Assembly (NCBI GenBank): GCA_007258455.2 | Contig: VDFB02193867.1 | Coordinates: 566,645,742 to 566,709,741, forward strand | Length of the DNA: 64,000 nt | Source of the DNA: Sequoia sempervirens | Taxonomy: Eukaryota; Streptophyta; Pinopsida; Cupressales; Cupressaceae | Reading direction: 5' to 3' | Part shown: in pieces, positions 1 to 12,803 of the stretch | Layout: every line of letters begins with the position of its first letter | Numbering within the stretch: the stretch's first letter is position 1 | The notes under the pieces: generated by a model | What the model was told of the DNA's origin: nothing | The model's database searches: none | The model's input: the letters and a program-made list of their open reading frames with translations, nothing else | Translations under genes and position numbers: made by a program

Positions 1-154
1 ATAACTATTCCAGTTTTGCCAACCATGTTCAATGAGCAAGCGATGCCTTGTGGTTCCATTTGTCACTTTTATCTCCATTATGATTGTGGAACCATATAAA
101 TCGTTCTTATTGGAAAAAATTTCCTACCAATTAAATTCAAGAAAAATCATTTGT

Positions 155-1141
155 GGGTAAAAGCACAAAGTTGTGTCACACTTTATAAAGGAAATGGCCA
201 ATGTTGATCCAACTTTTAAACTTGAATCACTAAAAAGTGGCATACATGTTTTGAATTTTTAAATGATGTAAACTAGTAAAATATGTATTTTTTAGTATAT
301 TTTATGTTTGTATTTTTTATTTTTTTAAAAATTATTTTAAACTAGTTTTTAATAAATTAACACTATAATATAGTTGCTAATAAAATGCTAAAAAATGAAG
401 TTGCATGGGATGTCAAACTTTTTGTAATAAGTTTATTTTTTTTCATTCAAATTTTTTGTGTGTATTTATAACTTGAAACTTTAGTGCATGGATATATTTT
501 CTTCCAATTTTGATAAATATATATTTTTCAATAAATATTAAAATGTACGTGAATCAAAAAACAACTATTTCCATCGGATGTCAACTTTCATATTAAGTAT
601 TTATTTAAAATGGAAAAAACATTACACCATCTTGAAATAGATTCTTTTATCTAGTGTGTAATATTTTTTTCATTTTTTTTTAATGAGTTTTAGTATTTTT
701 CCTTGGCATGGTATTCAACCTAATTTTTTGTGTTGATAACCTATTTTTAGTAGAAATAAAAAATAAAAAATAAATAAAAATTAAACTATTAAAATAAATA
801 TATATTTGAAAACTACACTTATGGATCTACAAAAGGGTATTTTTATATTTTATAAAAAATATTATTTACACTAGTAGTAGTTATTGAAACTTCAAGATTT
901 TCAAATAATTTTATTTTTTTGGTAAATTGGATTCAAAGTGGTGCTCCATATATTTTTAGCCAACAATTTTAGTTGAAAAAGTTGTGGAAGTATTGAAAAA
1001 GTTGTGGAAGTATCTAACTTAGCTAGAATGAATCTTACTAGATCATATATTTGACTAATATTGATTTTTAGTTAGAAATACTTAAATTCAGTTATGCTAA
1101 TAAGTTGGCTGAAAGTGTGACATAGATTTGTGCTTTTACCC
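155..1141. mobile_element. Non-autonomous DNA transposon (MITE-like), about 1 kb
   Basis: The ends are inverted repeats of about 30 bp: 155-184 and 1112-1141 match at 27 of 30 positions when one is reverse-complemented. Both begin GGGTAAAAGCACAAA. The element is flanked by TTGT on both sides (151-154 and 1142-1145), a likely 4-bp target-site duplication. The interior is AT-rich and has no ORF that could encode a transposase, so it would depend on an enzyme supplied in trans. The GGGT start, 30-bp TIR and 4-bp duplication resemble the larger transposon at 20131-34154, but the rest of the TIR differs. Superfamily is not assigned. Confidence 0.72.
973..1012. repeat. 20-bp perfect tandem duplication
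   Basis: The 20-mer TTGAAAAAGTTGTGGAAGTA occurs twice head to tail inside the 155-1141 transposon. This is probably a replication-slippage product. Confidence 0.9.
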
Positions 1142-1368
1142 TTGTAAAATATGTTTTTTTATATAATTTGCATATGTACTTTATCAATAGAGAAGTGTTT
1201 GTTAAATTAAAAAGCAGAATGAATTCTCATTTGTTGGAAAGTTATTTATTAATAACTAGTTAAACAATAGGCATGCCTATAGTTCCTTGGCAGGAACTAA
1301 AAATGGGGTGGGTATATATGAAATCAAATTCCAATAATTCAAACGAGAAAACACTACATAGTCCAAAA

Positions 1369-1549
1369 CCTCTTTATCTTTATCTTGATCATCATGAACA
1401 ATGGGAGTCTCATTAGATTCTCCATACATCAACAGGGTCAAAAGTGTCTATGGGAGGGTCCCTACCCTCTTTATCTTTATGTTGATCATCACGAATTAGA
1501 AGTGTCCATGGGAGGGTCCCAACCCTCTTTATCTTATCTTGATAATCAC
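1369..1549. repeat. Degenerate triplication of a CTCTTTATCTTTATCTTGATCA motif region
   Basis: The motif CCTCTTTATCTTTATCTT followed by GATCATCA-like sequence starts near 1369, 1465 and 1522. The last two copies are preceded by the shared phrase GTGTC(C/T)ATGGGAGGGTCCC. Function unknown. Looks like a local duplication. Confidence 0.7.
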
Positions 1550-4500
1550 TAGTTGGAAAAATAGTAGAGCTAATGGCAAAAACTTGTTGGAGCCATTCCA
1601 GCTAGAGGCTCCACCAAAAGGCCACCCTGGGGTTCCCATAAGAGGTAAAGAGACAATCTAAAGTTCACTATTTTTATTTTATTAAGAATTATTTTAAATG
1701 ATTTATTATTAAATAATGTAAATAAACTAAAACCATTTTTTAATACTTGTTTAAAGTAAAATAAAATATCTTTCAAGAAAATAAAAATTAAATATTTCTT
1801 CAATAGTTTTAAATGAAAATAATTTAATACATTTATTTTTAGTAAATAACATATTTGTAGGATTTTTAATATCCATGTATAGAATTTTAGGTAAAATTTA
1901 CATTTAAATAACAAATATTTAAATAATTATACAATATTCTAATAAAGAATCATTTAGAAGCAAAATATGAGAAAGAAACACTATTTAATAATTATTTTAT
2001 TTTATTTACATTAGGAGCTTCTTAACCTTTTTTAACTTAAAATTTATTTATTTTACTTTAAAATTATTATACATTTTAAAAATTTACTTAAAAGTTATTT
2101 AATTTTATTTATTTAAGAGATATTTTATAAAAAACTGTTATAGTATTTTATGTGTTTTGTTACTCATTTCTTTAGCCAATAAATAATAATGTAACTCTAA
2201 ACAATATAAATAAAATAAAATTTAATTGTTAAATAATTGTAAAGTAAAATAGAATAACTCTTAAGTAAATTAAAAATACTTAATCTTATCATCTATATTA
2301 ATTTTTCATCTAAGCATTGGTTTATTTTTTAGGTCTAGTGATTATTCTATTAATTATATCCATTTACTATTATTATATTAATATAATCTACTTTTTTAGC
2401 TCTATTGATTCTTAATATTATATTATACTCAATATGTGCATAATTTAATTAATATAATACATTAAAAAATTAATAAAAATGAAAATTATCAACTAGGAAT
2501 CTACCAATAAAACTTAAAGTCAACTAATCAATAAAATAGTTAAAATTATCATAGTTTTTAGTTTGACAAAACTATGCTTCTAGGTTTTGGCTATCAAAGT
2601 TAAAATCAACTAATTAATCACTTATTTATTCTAAGGAACAAAGTCAAATTCAATTAGAAGCTAATTATATTTGTGCCTAGTATGAATCAAACTTGGGATC
2701 AAGGTCATCCCTAATAACTATAATCTTCATTGACGTAATAACATTGGCATACATTCAACTTGCATAAATTTATTGATCTCAAACTAATATCTAATGTATC
2801 TCTAAAACACTATATCATGTCAACTCATCTATCAACTAGCCAAAAACTATTTCTCCTACTTGGGAAGATATTGTGGCACAAGAGGATGTAATCATTGATA
2901 CATTTCTTTCAAAAGACAAGGAAATGGGTGACATAGATGAAGATGCTAAATTAACATTAGATCCCCAATCGATAGAAGATCATCAACAAGTAGTTAAATC
3001 AATTGAGGTTATGAACACACAATTGATAGTTGGATCTCCTCTAACTTCCATTTGTAACATTTGTAGATCAAACTATTAATGGTAAAATAAACCTTCATTT
3101 AATGTCTACATGTTTAGGGTCCATCCCACAATATTGTGTCCTACTTTTTGGACAAAGTAGGACATTGAAATCAATATTTTTCACCATATTTTCACTTTGA
3201 CACCTATAGAAACTAAAACATTAAGAATTTTGAAGATAATGTGAACTAGATTATTTTGAGTTTTTTTTATGTACATTATAAGTATATATTTTTTCAAAAT
3301 TTAAGAGATAGATTTTGTTTATTTATGTAGCATTTAATAAATTATTTTGTATAGTTAATAGTATTTTTAAAAAGGTGACATTATTGCAGTAAAGCATAAA
3401 TTTATTTGTAGAAATGATAAAATTATAAATTTTTAGATGTAGATTTTTAACAACAATATTTAGGGCACTTATATTTTTTCATTAAAAAAATTTACATAAT
3501 TTTTTAATAACTTTTTGAAGTGAGATTAACTATAATTCAAACATAGGTTACTTTGATAACACAATTTTGTTTGTATACATATGATTTTTTATTTATTTTT
3601 GTTGAAATAAGGACATCAATACCTAGGGTATAGATATTTTTTTTTATGTTTTTCTCTATTTTCCTTTCTTTGAGTGAAACAAAGACCTTAATGCTCAATT
3701 AAAATCCTATATTCACAAGTGTGAATGGTCAAATGGGATGAAAGTTAAAATTTTAACCTAAATCACTCATTCAAACATAAACATTGAGAGACACAAAAGT
3801 AACCAATATGAAGTATTTGGTTGTTTCCCTCAAGGGAGAACTAAACAACTGGTCATAGTTTTGGTCTCTTTTTATTTATGGTTGATGAGATGTAATGATT
3901 GATTGAAAGATGAAGCCAACTAGGTGAACTTAGACTAAAGTGACAAAATTTTATAGGCTCTAGAAAAATCGAAACAAAAAAGTTAGAAATAAGAAACAAA
4001 ACTAGAAAGAGTAGGTAAAGAGGAGCCACAACTATTTATTTAGGTTGATCTAGTAGGACTGGGGCATTGGTAGCCCTAGTTTGAAAGTGCTTAATTTTAG
4101 GATATGAAAGTTAGTATAGCTACAACAGTGTCTATAGGTTTGAGAGTATGAAAACCTAAATTTGAAATCCAATAGTTTGTGAATAATTAACTTTCCCTAA
4201 TTTGATTATCAAAGGTACATAAATGCTTGAATTAGGGTTTTGGAGCCTTGATATCTCAAATCTAATTCATTCAACTTCAAACCTGTAACCTGCAAGGACA
4301 AGGGGAGAAGGGTTGTGTTTTAAAGGGGCTTTCCTTGGTCAAACCTCGCTTTTGTTTATCCACCTCCACAAATAGCTATGATGATTATGAATATAAATCA
4401 TGTGCTCTTGGTGTGGTAGAGACAAACAAATATCAATGAATGATAAATAACATATCTATAACTTACAATTCAAATCTATATTTCTTGTTAGACTACAAGG

Positions 4501-6860
4501 AGAATCTAGAGGATGCTTGGAGATCTTGCAAGTGTTAGTGCTCAAAATAATGATAAATATAAATTATGGAACATCTTACAGTGAATAAAAGTGATTTTTT
4601 TGATTTTCTACAGACTTGTAATTTATTTTAATAGTTTTGTATATATTTTTCTTATTCTACTCCTGAATATTGTATTAATTTCCTTTAGGATTCTTCAAAG
4701 ATATTCAAATTTCTTAGATGTTCAAATGGAGGGAAAGACTTATATTCATATGATTTTCAACATATTTTGCATTAACCATTAAGACAAGTTGATAATTGAA
4801 TTTGGATTGCTAAACATATTGAGGCTAACAATAATATTTGAGATTTAGGGCTCAATTAGGTGGGATAGGGGCATTGGGTGCCCTATTTGAGCCCTTTTAA
4901 TCTTTTAAAGGTTTATTAAATAAATATTTAAGTCAATTTCTCAAATTTAACTCCATAGTCTAGTAGAGACCTCTCCATAGTTTGGATGCCTTGATGCATA
5001 ACAAAATGTCTTGGTGGATTGTGCATATATCTATTGTCAAATTTTTTAATATGTTATATCAACATATTAGTTTATTTTATTTATTTTATGTGGCATATAT
5101 ATAAGTAGGTATGAATATTTTAACCATATCCAATGATGCAATGTCTCTTGTGTTATTAATAAACATGTCTATACATTTCTAGTTATTTATTGCAAGTTCA
5201 TTGATCTCTCTACCTTCTAAGTTCTAACTTAATTTATATTTAATAGGAACCAATTTGATATGGTAAGCGATAACCTTTAAATCATCATATAAACATATTA
5301 TTTTGATCTCCATGCTATTTTATGATTATTTTAAGTGATTATTACATGCATGATTAAATATTACAACTCTATGCTAAATCCTTTTTGAACTCAAATATGA
5401 CTTGCACTTAGAGAGTTATACATGTATGAAGTTAAATTTCATCTTATATAACTTGGAAAAGGATCTTTTAATAAATATCTTGAAGTTGTATGAGTAATAT
5501 ATTGCAAAGACTATGCAATATGATTCCAAGTTGTACATGAAGTAAGAAATATTAAGTAACTAGTTTTATACCTTTTGTTACATGTATAATCTATTGTTAT
5601 ATGTTATGTAAAATGTTAAAATATATTTTGATGTAACCAATATACTTGAGTACTTATTGACAAGTAGTTGTGTTATTAGTATACAAAGGATATGGTTTGG
5701 AAGAGACCTAATTATGTCAAGAATATTTCTCTTTAATTAGCTTTTCTAAACATCCTGGACCGCCCTCCTTGGTCATGCACAAACTTATGTGAAGAAGAGA
5801 GACCCATTCATATCAATTTGACTCTTAGCTAACATAGTCTATTCATTAGTCTTCATTAACTAGGTCAAAATATATTCTCAAGCCTAGATATTGAGTGTTT
5901 AGTCTAGGATTGGGGGATAATAGTGTTGAGAGTGAATATCATTGTTGACAAATACTTTGTAATTTTTTTTATGGTCATGCCACAAGGGATTTACACTTTT
6001 ATCAACCCCTTGAAAATGAAAACTATTGAAAATAGTAGGCAAGTGCCAAAGATGTAGATTATTCACATTTTTATGGAACCAAATTGAAATGTATCACTAT
6101 TAATTGCTCTCTAGAATAATTGAACACTTGATTTCCTAAGTGGGAGAGATGGTAAAAATAGGAGCATTGAACACATTTAAATAAAGGACATATCAACATA
6201 TTGCACAAACATGTGTTTAGTAAGTCGCATGTAAGTAGTTAGCATCTTGTCATGCCAATTATTGTCTTAAATTTAATCTTATGATGTAATTATTATAGCC
6301 TATTGAATTAACAATTTGGCCTAACACACATTGCAAAAAATATTTTGATTATCAATTAATTTTTATTTGAATTGTTGGTCAATTTTACAACTTGCCAATT
6401 GGATAATGCTTACTTATGTGGTTAGCCTTATGAAAGAAGGAAAAAGATAGAAAATTGGTTGGATGACCCCATGATTGTGACCTAATTTAAGGACAAAAAT
6501 AGATGAGATCAATTTAAATAGTGTGTACATGAAAATTAATACAAATAAAAGAACATGCAATAAATAATAATTAGCTGATAGGCTATTTTGTTTGAAGTTT
6601 CCACTGGGATTTTCGTCAACCTAGTTGTGAATTGGATTTACTAGCACCAGAGATGTCTCGGCTGGTGGCAACTTGACTGAGTTTTCTTGTGGCAATGTGG
6701 AGGTTGGTAATTATGTGGGTTGGCGATGGTGGAGTTAATGTCCTCGATATCTGGAAGCTAAACTGTAAGTGTTTGCTTGTGGGAATGTTCTTTCATTCTG
6801 TCATTGTACGATGGGGGTAGATGAAGTAAATGTAGATGGATGAAGTAAATGCAATATTGA
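1550..6860. other. AT-rich intergenic DNA without a supported gene
   Basis: About 5.3 kb with long A/T runs and only short ORFs. None has a recognisable domain, codon bias or conserved frame. I see no tRNA, no clear LTR pair and no TIR pair here. The only small structure I can point to is the inverted repeat at 4848-4894. Confidence 0.6.
4848..4894. repeat. Short inverted repeat (13-bp arms)
   Basis: GGGCTCAATTAGG (4848-4860) and CCTATTTGAGCCC (4882-4894) are reverse complements with one mismatch. They enclose a 21-base loop that is itself G-rich. It could form a hairpin. No gene context supports a terminator or regulatory role. Confidence 0.5.
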
Positions 6861-6994
6861 GTGTTGTAGTGTGGGAAAGTATACTTTTCTTAAGTTGAAT
6901 TTTTGAAACAACCATTGTAGTGTTGGTTTCATAGTAGAATATTGTAAAAATCATTGCCTTCAGCTCCATGATCAGTTTCATAGTAGATTGGAGG
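6861..6994. repeat. Left part of a tandem host repeat split by the Tat insertion
   Basis: This stretch, starting GTGTTGTAGTGTGGGAAAGT, aligns with 40813-41009 on the far side of the Tat element. The interrupted unit resumes at 40690. An uninterrupted sister unit lies next to it at 40813-41133, where GATTGGAGGGTTTTAAAA is continuous. It shows the unoccupied target and confirms GGAGG as the duplicated site. Confidence 0.75.
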
Positions 6995-8164
6995 TGTAGA
7001 CACCTAAATTTGACCACTTCCATATGGTCAAAGTCGTCTATTTAATCATCCCTTTGCTCATTTACTTCATCCCTTTTTCCAGTATTAATTAAATCACTCA
7101 TTTAATTAATATTTCATGTCTTCCATAAGGTTTCCAAAGTATTTAATTTAATAAATACTTTTTCCCCCCTTCCCTCTCTAAATTAAATAAATGTATCACT
7201 TTATTTAATTTAGTCATATTACCATTTTGAATTTTAAATTCCTCACTTTCTCTCTCATTGTCACATCCTCCAACTTTTGCAAGTTGGTCTCTAATCTCTC
7301 TTAACAATCTAACCCTCTTTCTTAGTCTTAATTAATTTATAATTAAAATGTGCACACCCCTAATCATCATTAGGGTCCCATCATCCATAATTTCCCACTT
7401 GCCTCTAATCTTCATTAATTATTCTAATCAAGTACTTGCACAACCTTAATCACTTAGTTAGGTCAACCTAATCCCCATATCATTTATGGAATGTGTCCTA
7501 AGTCAATTTTATTAAAGGCTTTCTCCTTTTGGAGAAGGCACTCCATTCCCCATGTGAATTTTTAATTCACATTTAATCCCCCAATGCATTCCTTGGAATG
7601 TAAAATTCTTTTTCTCATCCCCATGTGCATATTTGAGAAATTTTTAATTCCCCACATGTCCTCTCATCCACATGGGGACAAGGACCTCCTTTATGAGAAG
7701 ATCTTGTCCCAATCCTAAGGTACTATGTACCACCTCCATGTCATGTACTCTACTTCCACCTCATGTACACATCATCTTTTTCAAACCACTTCACATACCA
7801 CATGTCAAGATGTGAGGGCTTGTGAGTTCTCAACTCACCTTAGCCCTACATCTTGATCTTGGTGGCTCAATCTCAACCATCCATTTCCCTAGAGAATTCC
7901 AAATTCTCTATAATTGCCTCCTCTTTTCTCTCATTTTGGAGAGATCATTCATGCTAGCCAAACTCTTGCAAAAATTTTCCTTGAGCCATACTTAGCCATT
8001 TTTCATACTTGCATCCACTTTCATCCATTTTCTATCCATCTTACAATCCACATTTGCATCTCTTGCCATCCAAGGAGCATACAACATTGAAATTCGCCCT
8101 ATCACATTTTTGGCACTCTCTTATTTGTTGTTCATTTTCTAACACTAAAATTCACCCTATCACA
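6995..8164 (+). repeat. 5' LTR of the Tat element
   Basis: 1170 bp, TG...CA ends, matching 39453-40684. It has lost about 100 bp near 8090 relative to the 3' copy, and carries there an extra copy of its own 3' end and the primer-site junction (see findings). Its probable TATA box is degraded to CTATAATTG (7908-7916), where the 3' LTR has TATAAATA. Confidence 0.9.
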
Positions 8165-8168
8165 TTTC

Positions 8169-8186
8169 TGGTACACTCGGTGGGAC
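8169..8186 (+). other. Candidate primer-binding site
   Basis: TGGTACACTCGGTGGGAC starts four bases after the 5' LTR. The TGG start complements a tRNA CCA end, and the position is right for a primer-binding site. I cannot name the tRNA from memory. Confidence 0.45.
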
Positions 8187-8239
8187 CCACAAATGGGTGT
8201 TTTTCTTTCACGTTTGTTTTTTTTTGACTTTTTGTAGGT

Positions 8240-8545
8240 GTAGGTTACAGAGGGGCGGACCCGACCTACAAAGGGGTAGATTTGACCTTCCTTGGGTAGG
8301 CCTGACCTATAGGGGCTGACTTGACCTGACAGACAGGTGGACCTGCCCTCCACAGGTGGACCCAACCCTGCCCAAGGGTGGACCTACCCTCCATAGACTC
8401 CAGAAGGTCTTTTTGGAAAGTTCTTCATAGAGGGGCAGACTTGACCTGCAAACAACTAGACATGACCTGCCAATAGGCAGACCTAACCTGTAGACATGCA
8501 AACTTGACCTATAGATAGGCAGACCTAACCTCTACATAGCCAAAT
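8240..8545 (+). repeat. Degenerate minisatellite in the Tat leader, block 1
   Basis: Irregular units of about 20-36 bp built on GG(T/C)GGACC(T/C) followed by (A/G)CCCT or GACCT, such as AGGTGGACCTGCCCTCC. It is more GC-rich than its surroundings. It resembles the array near the 3' end of the same element (37466-38612). Confidence 0.65.
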
Positions 8546-9224
8546 TTACCCAAAACAATTTTTTCTAGAAGGTAAAATTTCACATTTTAGCAATCTTTTT
8601 TGTTGTTTTAAAGGTTTTAAACTCCTAATTTAGGTACATAGTTTAACTCTAGGGGTGTCAATTAACCTTGTTTGACATGTTTGTGGGTGAGCTATTTGAC
8701 GTATCCAATCCCCTTGTGCCATTCGATGATCCTGGGTGATGAGAAATCATAGCTTACCACATCTTTTGGGTCATCATTTTTCTATTTTTCTTAGTGGGAC
8801 TTGCTTGGGGATTTCATCACCCTAAGGGACAGTTCCAACCATGTGTACCAGTGGGGTATATAAAGGGAGGAGAGCAAAAGCTATACCTCAATCCAACCAC
8901 GTTGTAATTGGCGAAGTGTCAAGATGATGTGAAGAGTTGGTCCAAGCCTTTAAGGTTCTCAACTCATGCTTGTAATGGGTTGGTGTTCATGGTTTGGGCC
9001 TCACGTATCAGGTGTATATTAAGGACTCCCTAGTAACCATGTTCATCCTAGCTTAGAAGACTTTGTTGGCCATACCCTCTCTACTAAAGTTTGTGATTGT
9101 CTTAATTGTCTTCTTTGTGCGAAACCAGTGATTGTTTGATTCATTTCACTCAGCCATATCCTTTTCTTTGATGATTGCTATGTTTTGAGTCCTTTTCCTT
9201 AGTAATTTTATCAAAAGTCAAGTT
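8546..9224 (+). other. Leader spacer between minisatellite blocks
   Basis: Untranslated leader of the Tat element with no ORF of note. Its one distinctive feature is the TATA-like site at 8857-8866. Confidence 0.5.
8857..8866 (+). promoter_or_regulatory. TATA-box-like motif in the Tat leader
   Basis: TATATAAAGG followed by a purine-rich stretch resembles a plant TATA box, but it is internal to the element and not in the LTR, so its use as a promoter is speculative. Confidence 0.3.
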
Positions 9225-9545
9225 TAAACCTATAGACAGCTGGACTTGACCTATAAATAGCCAGACCTAACCTCTGAATAGGTGAACTTGACCTTGAACC
9301 AACCTTTTTCAGCCAATTTTGACAAACTTATGCTCCATAGGTAGACCTACCCTCCCGACAGGTGGACCTGACCTTTGGACAAGTAAATTTTCCCTCCACA
9401 AGCTGACCTGACTCATCTAGGGGCAGACTTGACCTTTGACCCACCCCTTTCAGGCCTATTTTAACAAAATTTGACCATATTTTGTTCGTTGGGTGGACCT
9501 ACCCTTCACAGGGGTGGACCTAACCCTTGATCGGTCAACTTTATC
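9225..9545 (+). repeat. Degenerate minisatellite in the Tat leader, block 2
   Basis: Same repeat family as 8240-8545. Repeated phrases such as GGTGGACCTGACC and GGCAGACTTGACC recur every 20-40 bp with heavy divergence. Confidence 0.6.
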
Positions 9546-10303
9546 ATCTGTTTCGTCAGTCTAGACCCTTGTTTCATTGTTTCACATGCTTGTTTCCCCA
9601 TTCCAATCACTTTTTTCCCCATTTCAAGAATCTTTTCACCATCCTAAATGTTCAACTCCTCAGTTTGGGCATCCATTCACCTATTCAGAGTCCTCATTTA
9701 CCCATTTCAAACCCATGTCTAATTATCGTCTCCTTGTTTTAGACCACCGGTATCCCATTGAAACCTCATTAGAGTGGTTATCCAAATTGACCTAGGTGTT
9801 TATCTCTAATTTTCATCCATAAAAACTAACTTAGGATAGTCATTCATCCTAAGTCAGTCATCCTTGTCAGCCCAATCAATCCACTTCTATCTCAAGTTGG
9901 ATTCTGTGTCATTATCATACATCCACCCTTTAATCGATTAATCAACACCTAGCGTTACAAAGGATCACTCTTGAGCTTAGTTTTAGATTTTGATTCTTAT
10001 CATTCATCATAATCAATCATCAATCCAAATCAAATAATTATATCATCCAATTCAGATTGACCCTTTGTCTACCAATCAACACAATCCACTTCAGTCAAAT
10101 TGAATGAATCTGAGCGAGCCACATCCTTGTTGGCTAATCAATCATCAAATCAAATAGATCCTTTCATCACCAAGATCATTCTAGCATCCTAGTTGATCAT
10201 ATCATCTTGCATGCCCTTTTAGACTTGGTCACAAACAAGGAAAATGGCTAAACAACAATCCTAACCAAACATCCCTCAAGATCTTAACAACACAACTAAT
10301 TCC
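9546..10303 (+). other. Tat leader spacer
   Basis: Leader sequence rich in ATCA and TCAATC runs, with short ORFs only. No domain is recognisable. Confidence 0.5.
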
Positions 10304-11519
10304 TTGCAAGACTGCCATAACAGTGCAAACATCCCTCAGGATCTGCACAATGGTACATCATCACAATCCAATATCGATGGTCAAAACACATCACACCTTG
10401 GGGATGAAAAAATGGTCATTCAACTCAAAATTACATTTGAAGAACACTTTAGTAACCCGGTCAATGTGCAAATGATAGATCACCTTCTTGAAAAACATGG
10501 AGAAGAAATCTTGGCCCACTTAATTGAGAAAGGATTCAAGCTACCATCAGGTATCGACCTATCCTAGTATGGTGGTTCCACACCTAACATACACCAAGGT
10601 TCACACAACACGCCAAGTAGCTCAAATGTCCCCAATGTCCCTCCCATAGAACGTTGGCATCAACCTGAACTCAACAATGCCATTCTGTATCTTGTTAGTA
10701 ATCCCCTGCATCTCGCTATCTTATTCATAGGGGCTCCCCAAATCATTGATCCCAATAATCCTTTTTCCTTTGGCATGCCACAAAACGTCCTGCAACCACA
10801 ACCACTAATGCTAACGACACCACCCCCTTCAAATCCACCTCCTGTTAGCACTGGGAGCACCCCTTTTACTATGTTACCTCCACCTTCAGGGGCCAAAAAC
10901 CTACCATCACCTTCATATGCATCTCCATAACCTCCCCAATCCAACCTACCACCTCTGAATGTCCCCTTTGGTACCCAACAACCTCCTTTGTAAAATCCCC
11001 CTGTGTTATCTCAACCGCCCCAACAACAAAAATTGCTATATAACCCATTGATTTATTCGCAACAACCACCATACCAGCTGCAAAGCAATCCTACCTGACC
11101 TCCCACTCAAACCTTATCCTCGTTCCTCGCATCCATCCTACGACAGCAAGCTCAAACATAATACAACCCGTCTTGGCCCACACAACATCTCACATAACAT
11201 CAACAACCACCACAACATCATTATTACCATAACCAATAGTAATCCCAACAATAACCACCTTATGCGGCCTCCCAACAGTCGCAAAACTACCCTCAATATC
11301 AATAGGTCAATCTGCAACATCACATCCAAGCTCCTCAGTAGTCCACCTCCCATTTTTATCAAACAAATCTGTACTATACCCCACAACAACAACCCCCATA
11401 TCAACAAAAATCCTCCAACATACCAACAAGGGATGTTATCATCCCACTATCAAAATCCATAACTCAACAATCCAACATTCTCTCAATAGGATCCTTTATT
11501 AGCCTACCATCCATATCCA
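10304..11519 (+). pseudogene. gag: Tat gag N-terminal and Pro/Gln-rich region
   Basis: An 87-residue open stretch (10304-10567) is followed by sequence that reads, over several frames, as proline-, glutamine- and asparagine-rich protein (QQPP, NPP and YQQ motifs). It ends just upstream of the Gag capsid. Position between leader and capsid suggests it is the amino-terminal part of Gag, which in Tat elements is often long and low in complexity. Stops are frequent and no frame stays open, so it is decayed. I do not recognise a domain in the first 87 residues, so that part is assigned by position only. Confidence 0.5.
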
Positions 11520-12227
11520 TTGAACCCGCCACTAGTCAACTTAGATCTGTTGGAAATCAAAGCCGCTCTAAAAGATCTTCAAGCTGGGACAAGCAAACAA
11601 TCATTCAAATTTGAAGACATATGCCCATATCCATTTGATCCCTCCATCTCATTGGTCCCCTTTCCTAGACATTTTGAAATACCAAAATTTGACAAATATA
11701 GGGGGAACAAGGATCCTAAGGCCCACTTGCAAGAGTTCTACTACAAGTGTCAGGAAGATATGCACAACAATAATTATCTCTTGTGCCTATTTCCATAGAG
11801 CCTGATAGGAATTTCCCTAGAGTGGTTCATGACCCTCGAAAGAGGGTCCATAAAATCTTTTGCAGACCTGTTAGAAAAATTTGTTTCTTATTTCTTCTTT
11901 AACTTGGAGAAAGACATTAACACCCTGGATCTCCTCAAAGAGAAACAATGTGAGGGGGAAACCTTTGCTAGCTATTTTCAAAGGTGGTGTGCACTGGCAA
12001 GCCGAATGAAGACCCCCCTAAAAGAGAAGGACATGGTCACCCTCTTCATGGAGAACTCTCATCCTTACATGGCTCATAACTTTAGGTTACATTGTGTCAC
12101 CACATTTGTGGAGATAGTGGAAAAGGGACCTATCCTTGAACGTGCCCTTGTTGCCAAAGGGCACATCGAAATACATAACCATGATAAAGAAAGGTCATTT
12201 GGTGACAAGCCACATTTTTGGAACTAG
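11520..12227 (+). pseudogene. gag: Tat Gag capsid domain (retrotransposon gag)
   Basis: One frame runs through 11520-12227 with a TAG at 11796-11798. The protein has hallmarks of plant retrotransposon gag: FDKYRGNKDPKAHLQEFYYK, then SLEWF, then FADLLEKFVSYF, then GETFASYFQRW and RMKTPL. This order (PKFxxYxGxxDP...HL, W-F, F-x-F, E-S-x-x-Y-x-R) is typical of the capsid-like domain that assembles into the virus-like particle in the cytoplasm. The frame continues to the zinc knuckle and protease, so Gag and protease were probably one polyprotein. It is broken by the internal stop and by another at 12225-12227. Confidence 0.85.
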
Positions 12228-12437
12228 AACAAGAACATAGTGAATGACGGTGTCACTAATACTAAACATGTCCAAGTGGCTAATACATCCCAAAGACAAC
12301 AACCATCCATACCTAATGCCATATCCGTACCATAGGGGGCACCTCATCCTCCTCAATAGCTAAACCAAAATAGTCAGGGGAACTCTAAATGCTAGTATAC
12401 CCAATTAGGAGAACCCCTGAGTGTCGTCTTCAATAAG

Positions 12438-12803
12438 TTGTTACAGATCAACTACTCGATCACCTACCCTGTCACCAAACCACTTGATGAATCCAAACCC
12501 AAGCCTACATGGTTTAGGGAAAATGAATATTGTGAGTTCCATAAAATCAAAGGACACTCTTTGAATAAGTGTCAAGGTCTCAAAAACTATCTCCAAGTTC
12601 TTATTGATCGAGGAGATATCAAGGTCGACACTAGTCAAGCTTCGTCATCTAATGCTCAATTACAAATATATCAAAAAACCTTTCCAAACCATAATCAAGG
12701 CACGAGCACCTCTAGTAGCAATCCCCAAGACAACAACACAAATAATGTAAGCTATAAGAATGTCCCCCTCAATTACGAGGGCATTATTCATTACATTGAG
12801 TAG
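12438..12803 (+). pseudogene. gag: Tat Gag nucleocapsid with variant zinc knuckle
   Basis: Same frame as the capsid. It contains YCEFHKIKGHSLNKC, a C-x2-H-x4-H-x4-C pattern that stands in for the usual CCHC knuckle in this lineage and is expected to bind the element RNA. LKNYLQVLIDRGDI follows, then a Ser/Asn/Gln-rich tail. The same pattern appears in the gag-only elements downstream (44340-44420 and 55030-55110), which links the families. The frame ends at a TAG at 12801-12803. Confidence 0.8.

Noticed and set aside
2873..3079. 68-codon ORF with acidic composition
   Set aside because: Isolated, no domain, and no codon or repeat support. Similar ORFs arise by chance in this AT-rich stretch.
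4260..4400. Possible LTR fragment, TTTCCTTGGTCAAACC
   Set aside because: The phrase resembles the gag-only LTR (about 50700 and 57900), but the match is under 30 bp, with no further alignment, so it is too weak to annotate.
8009..8501. Overlapping ORFs on both strands at the 5' LTR and leader
   Set aside because: They are translations of the LTR end and the GC-richer minisatellite, with low complexity.
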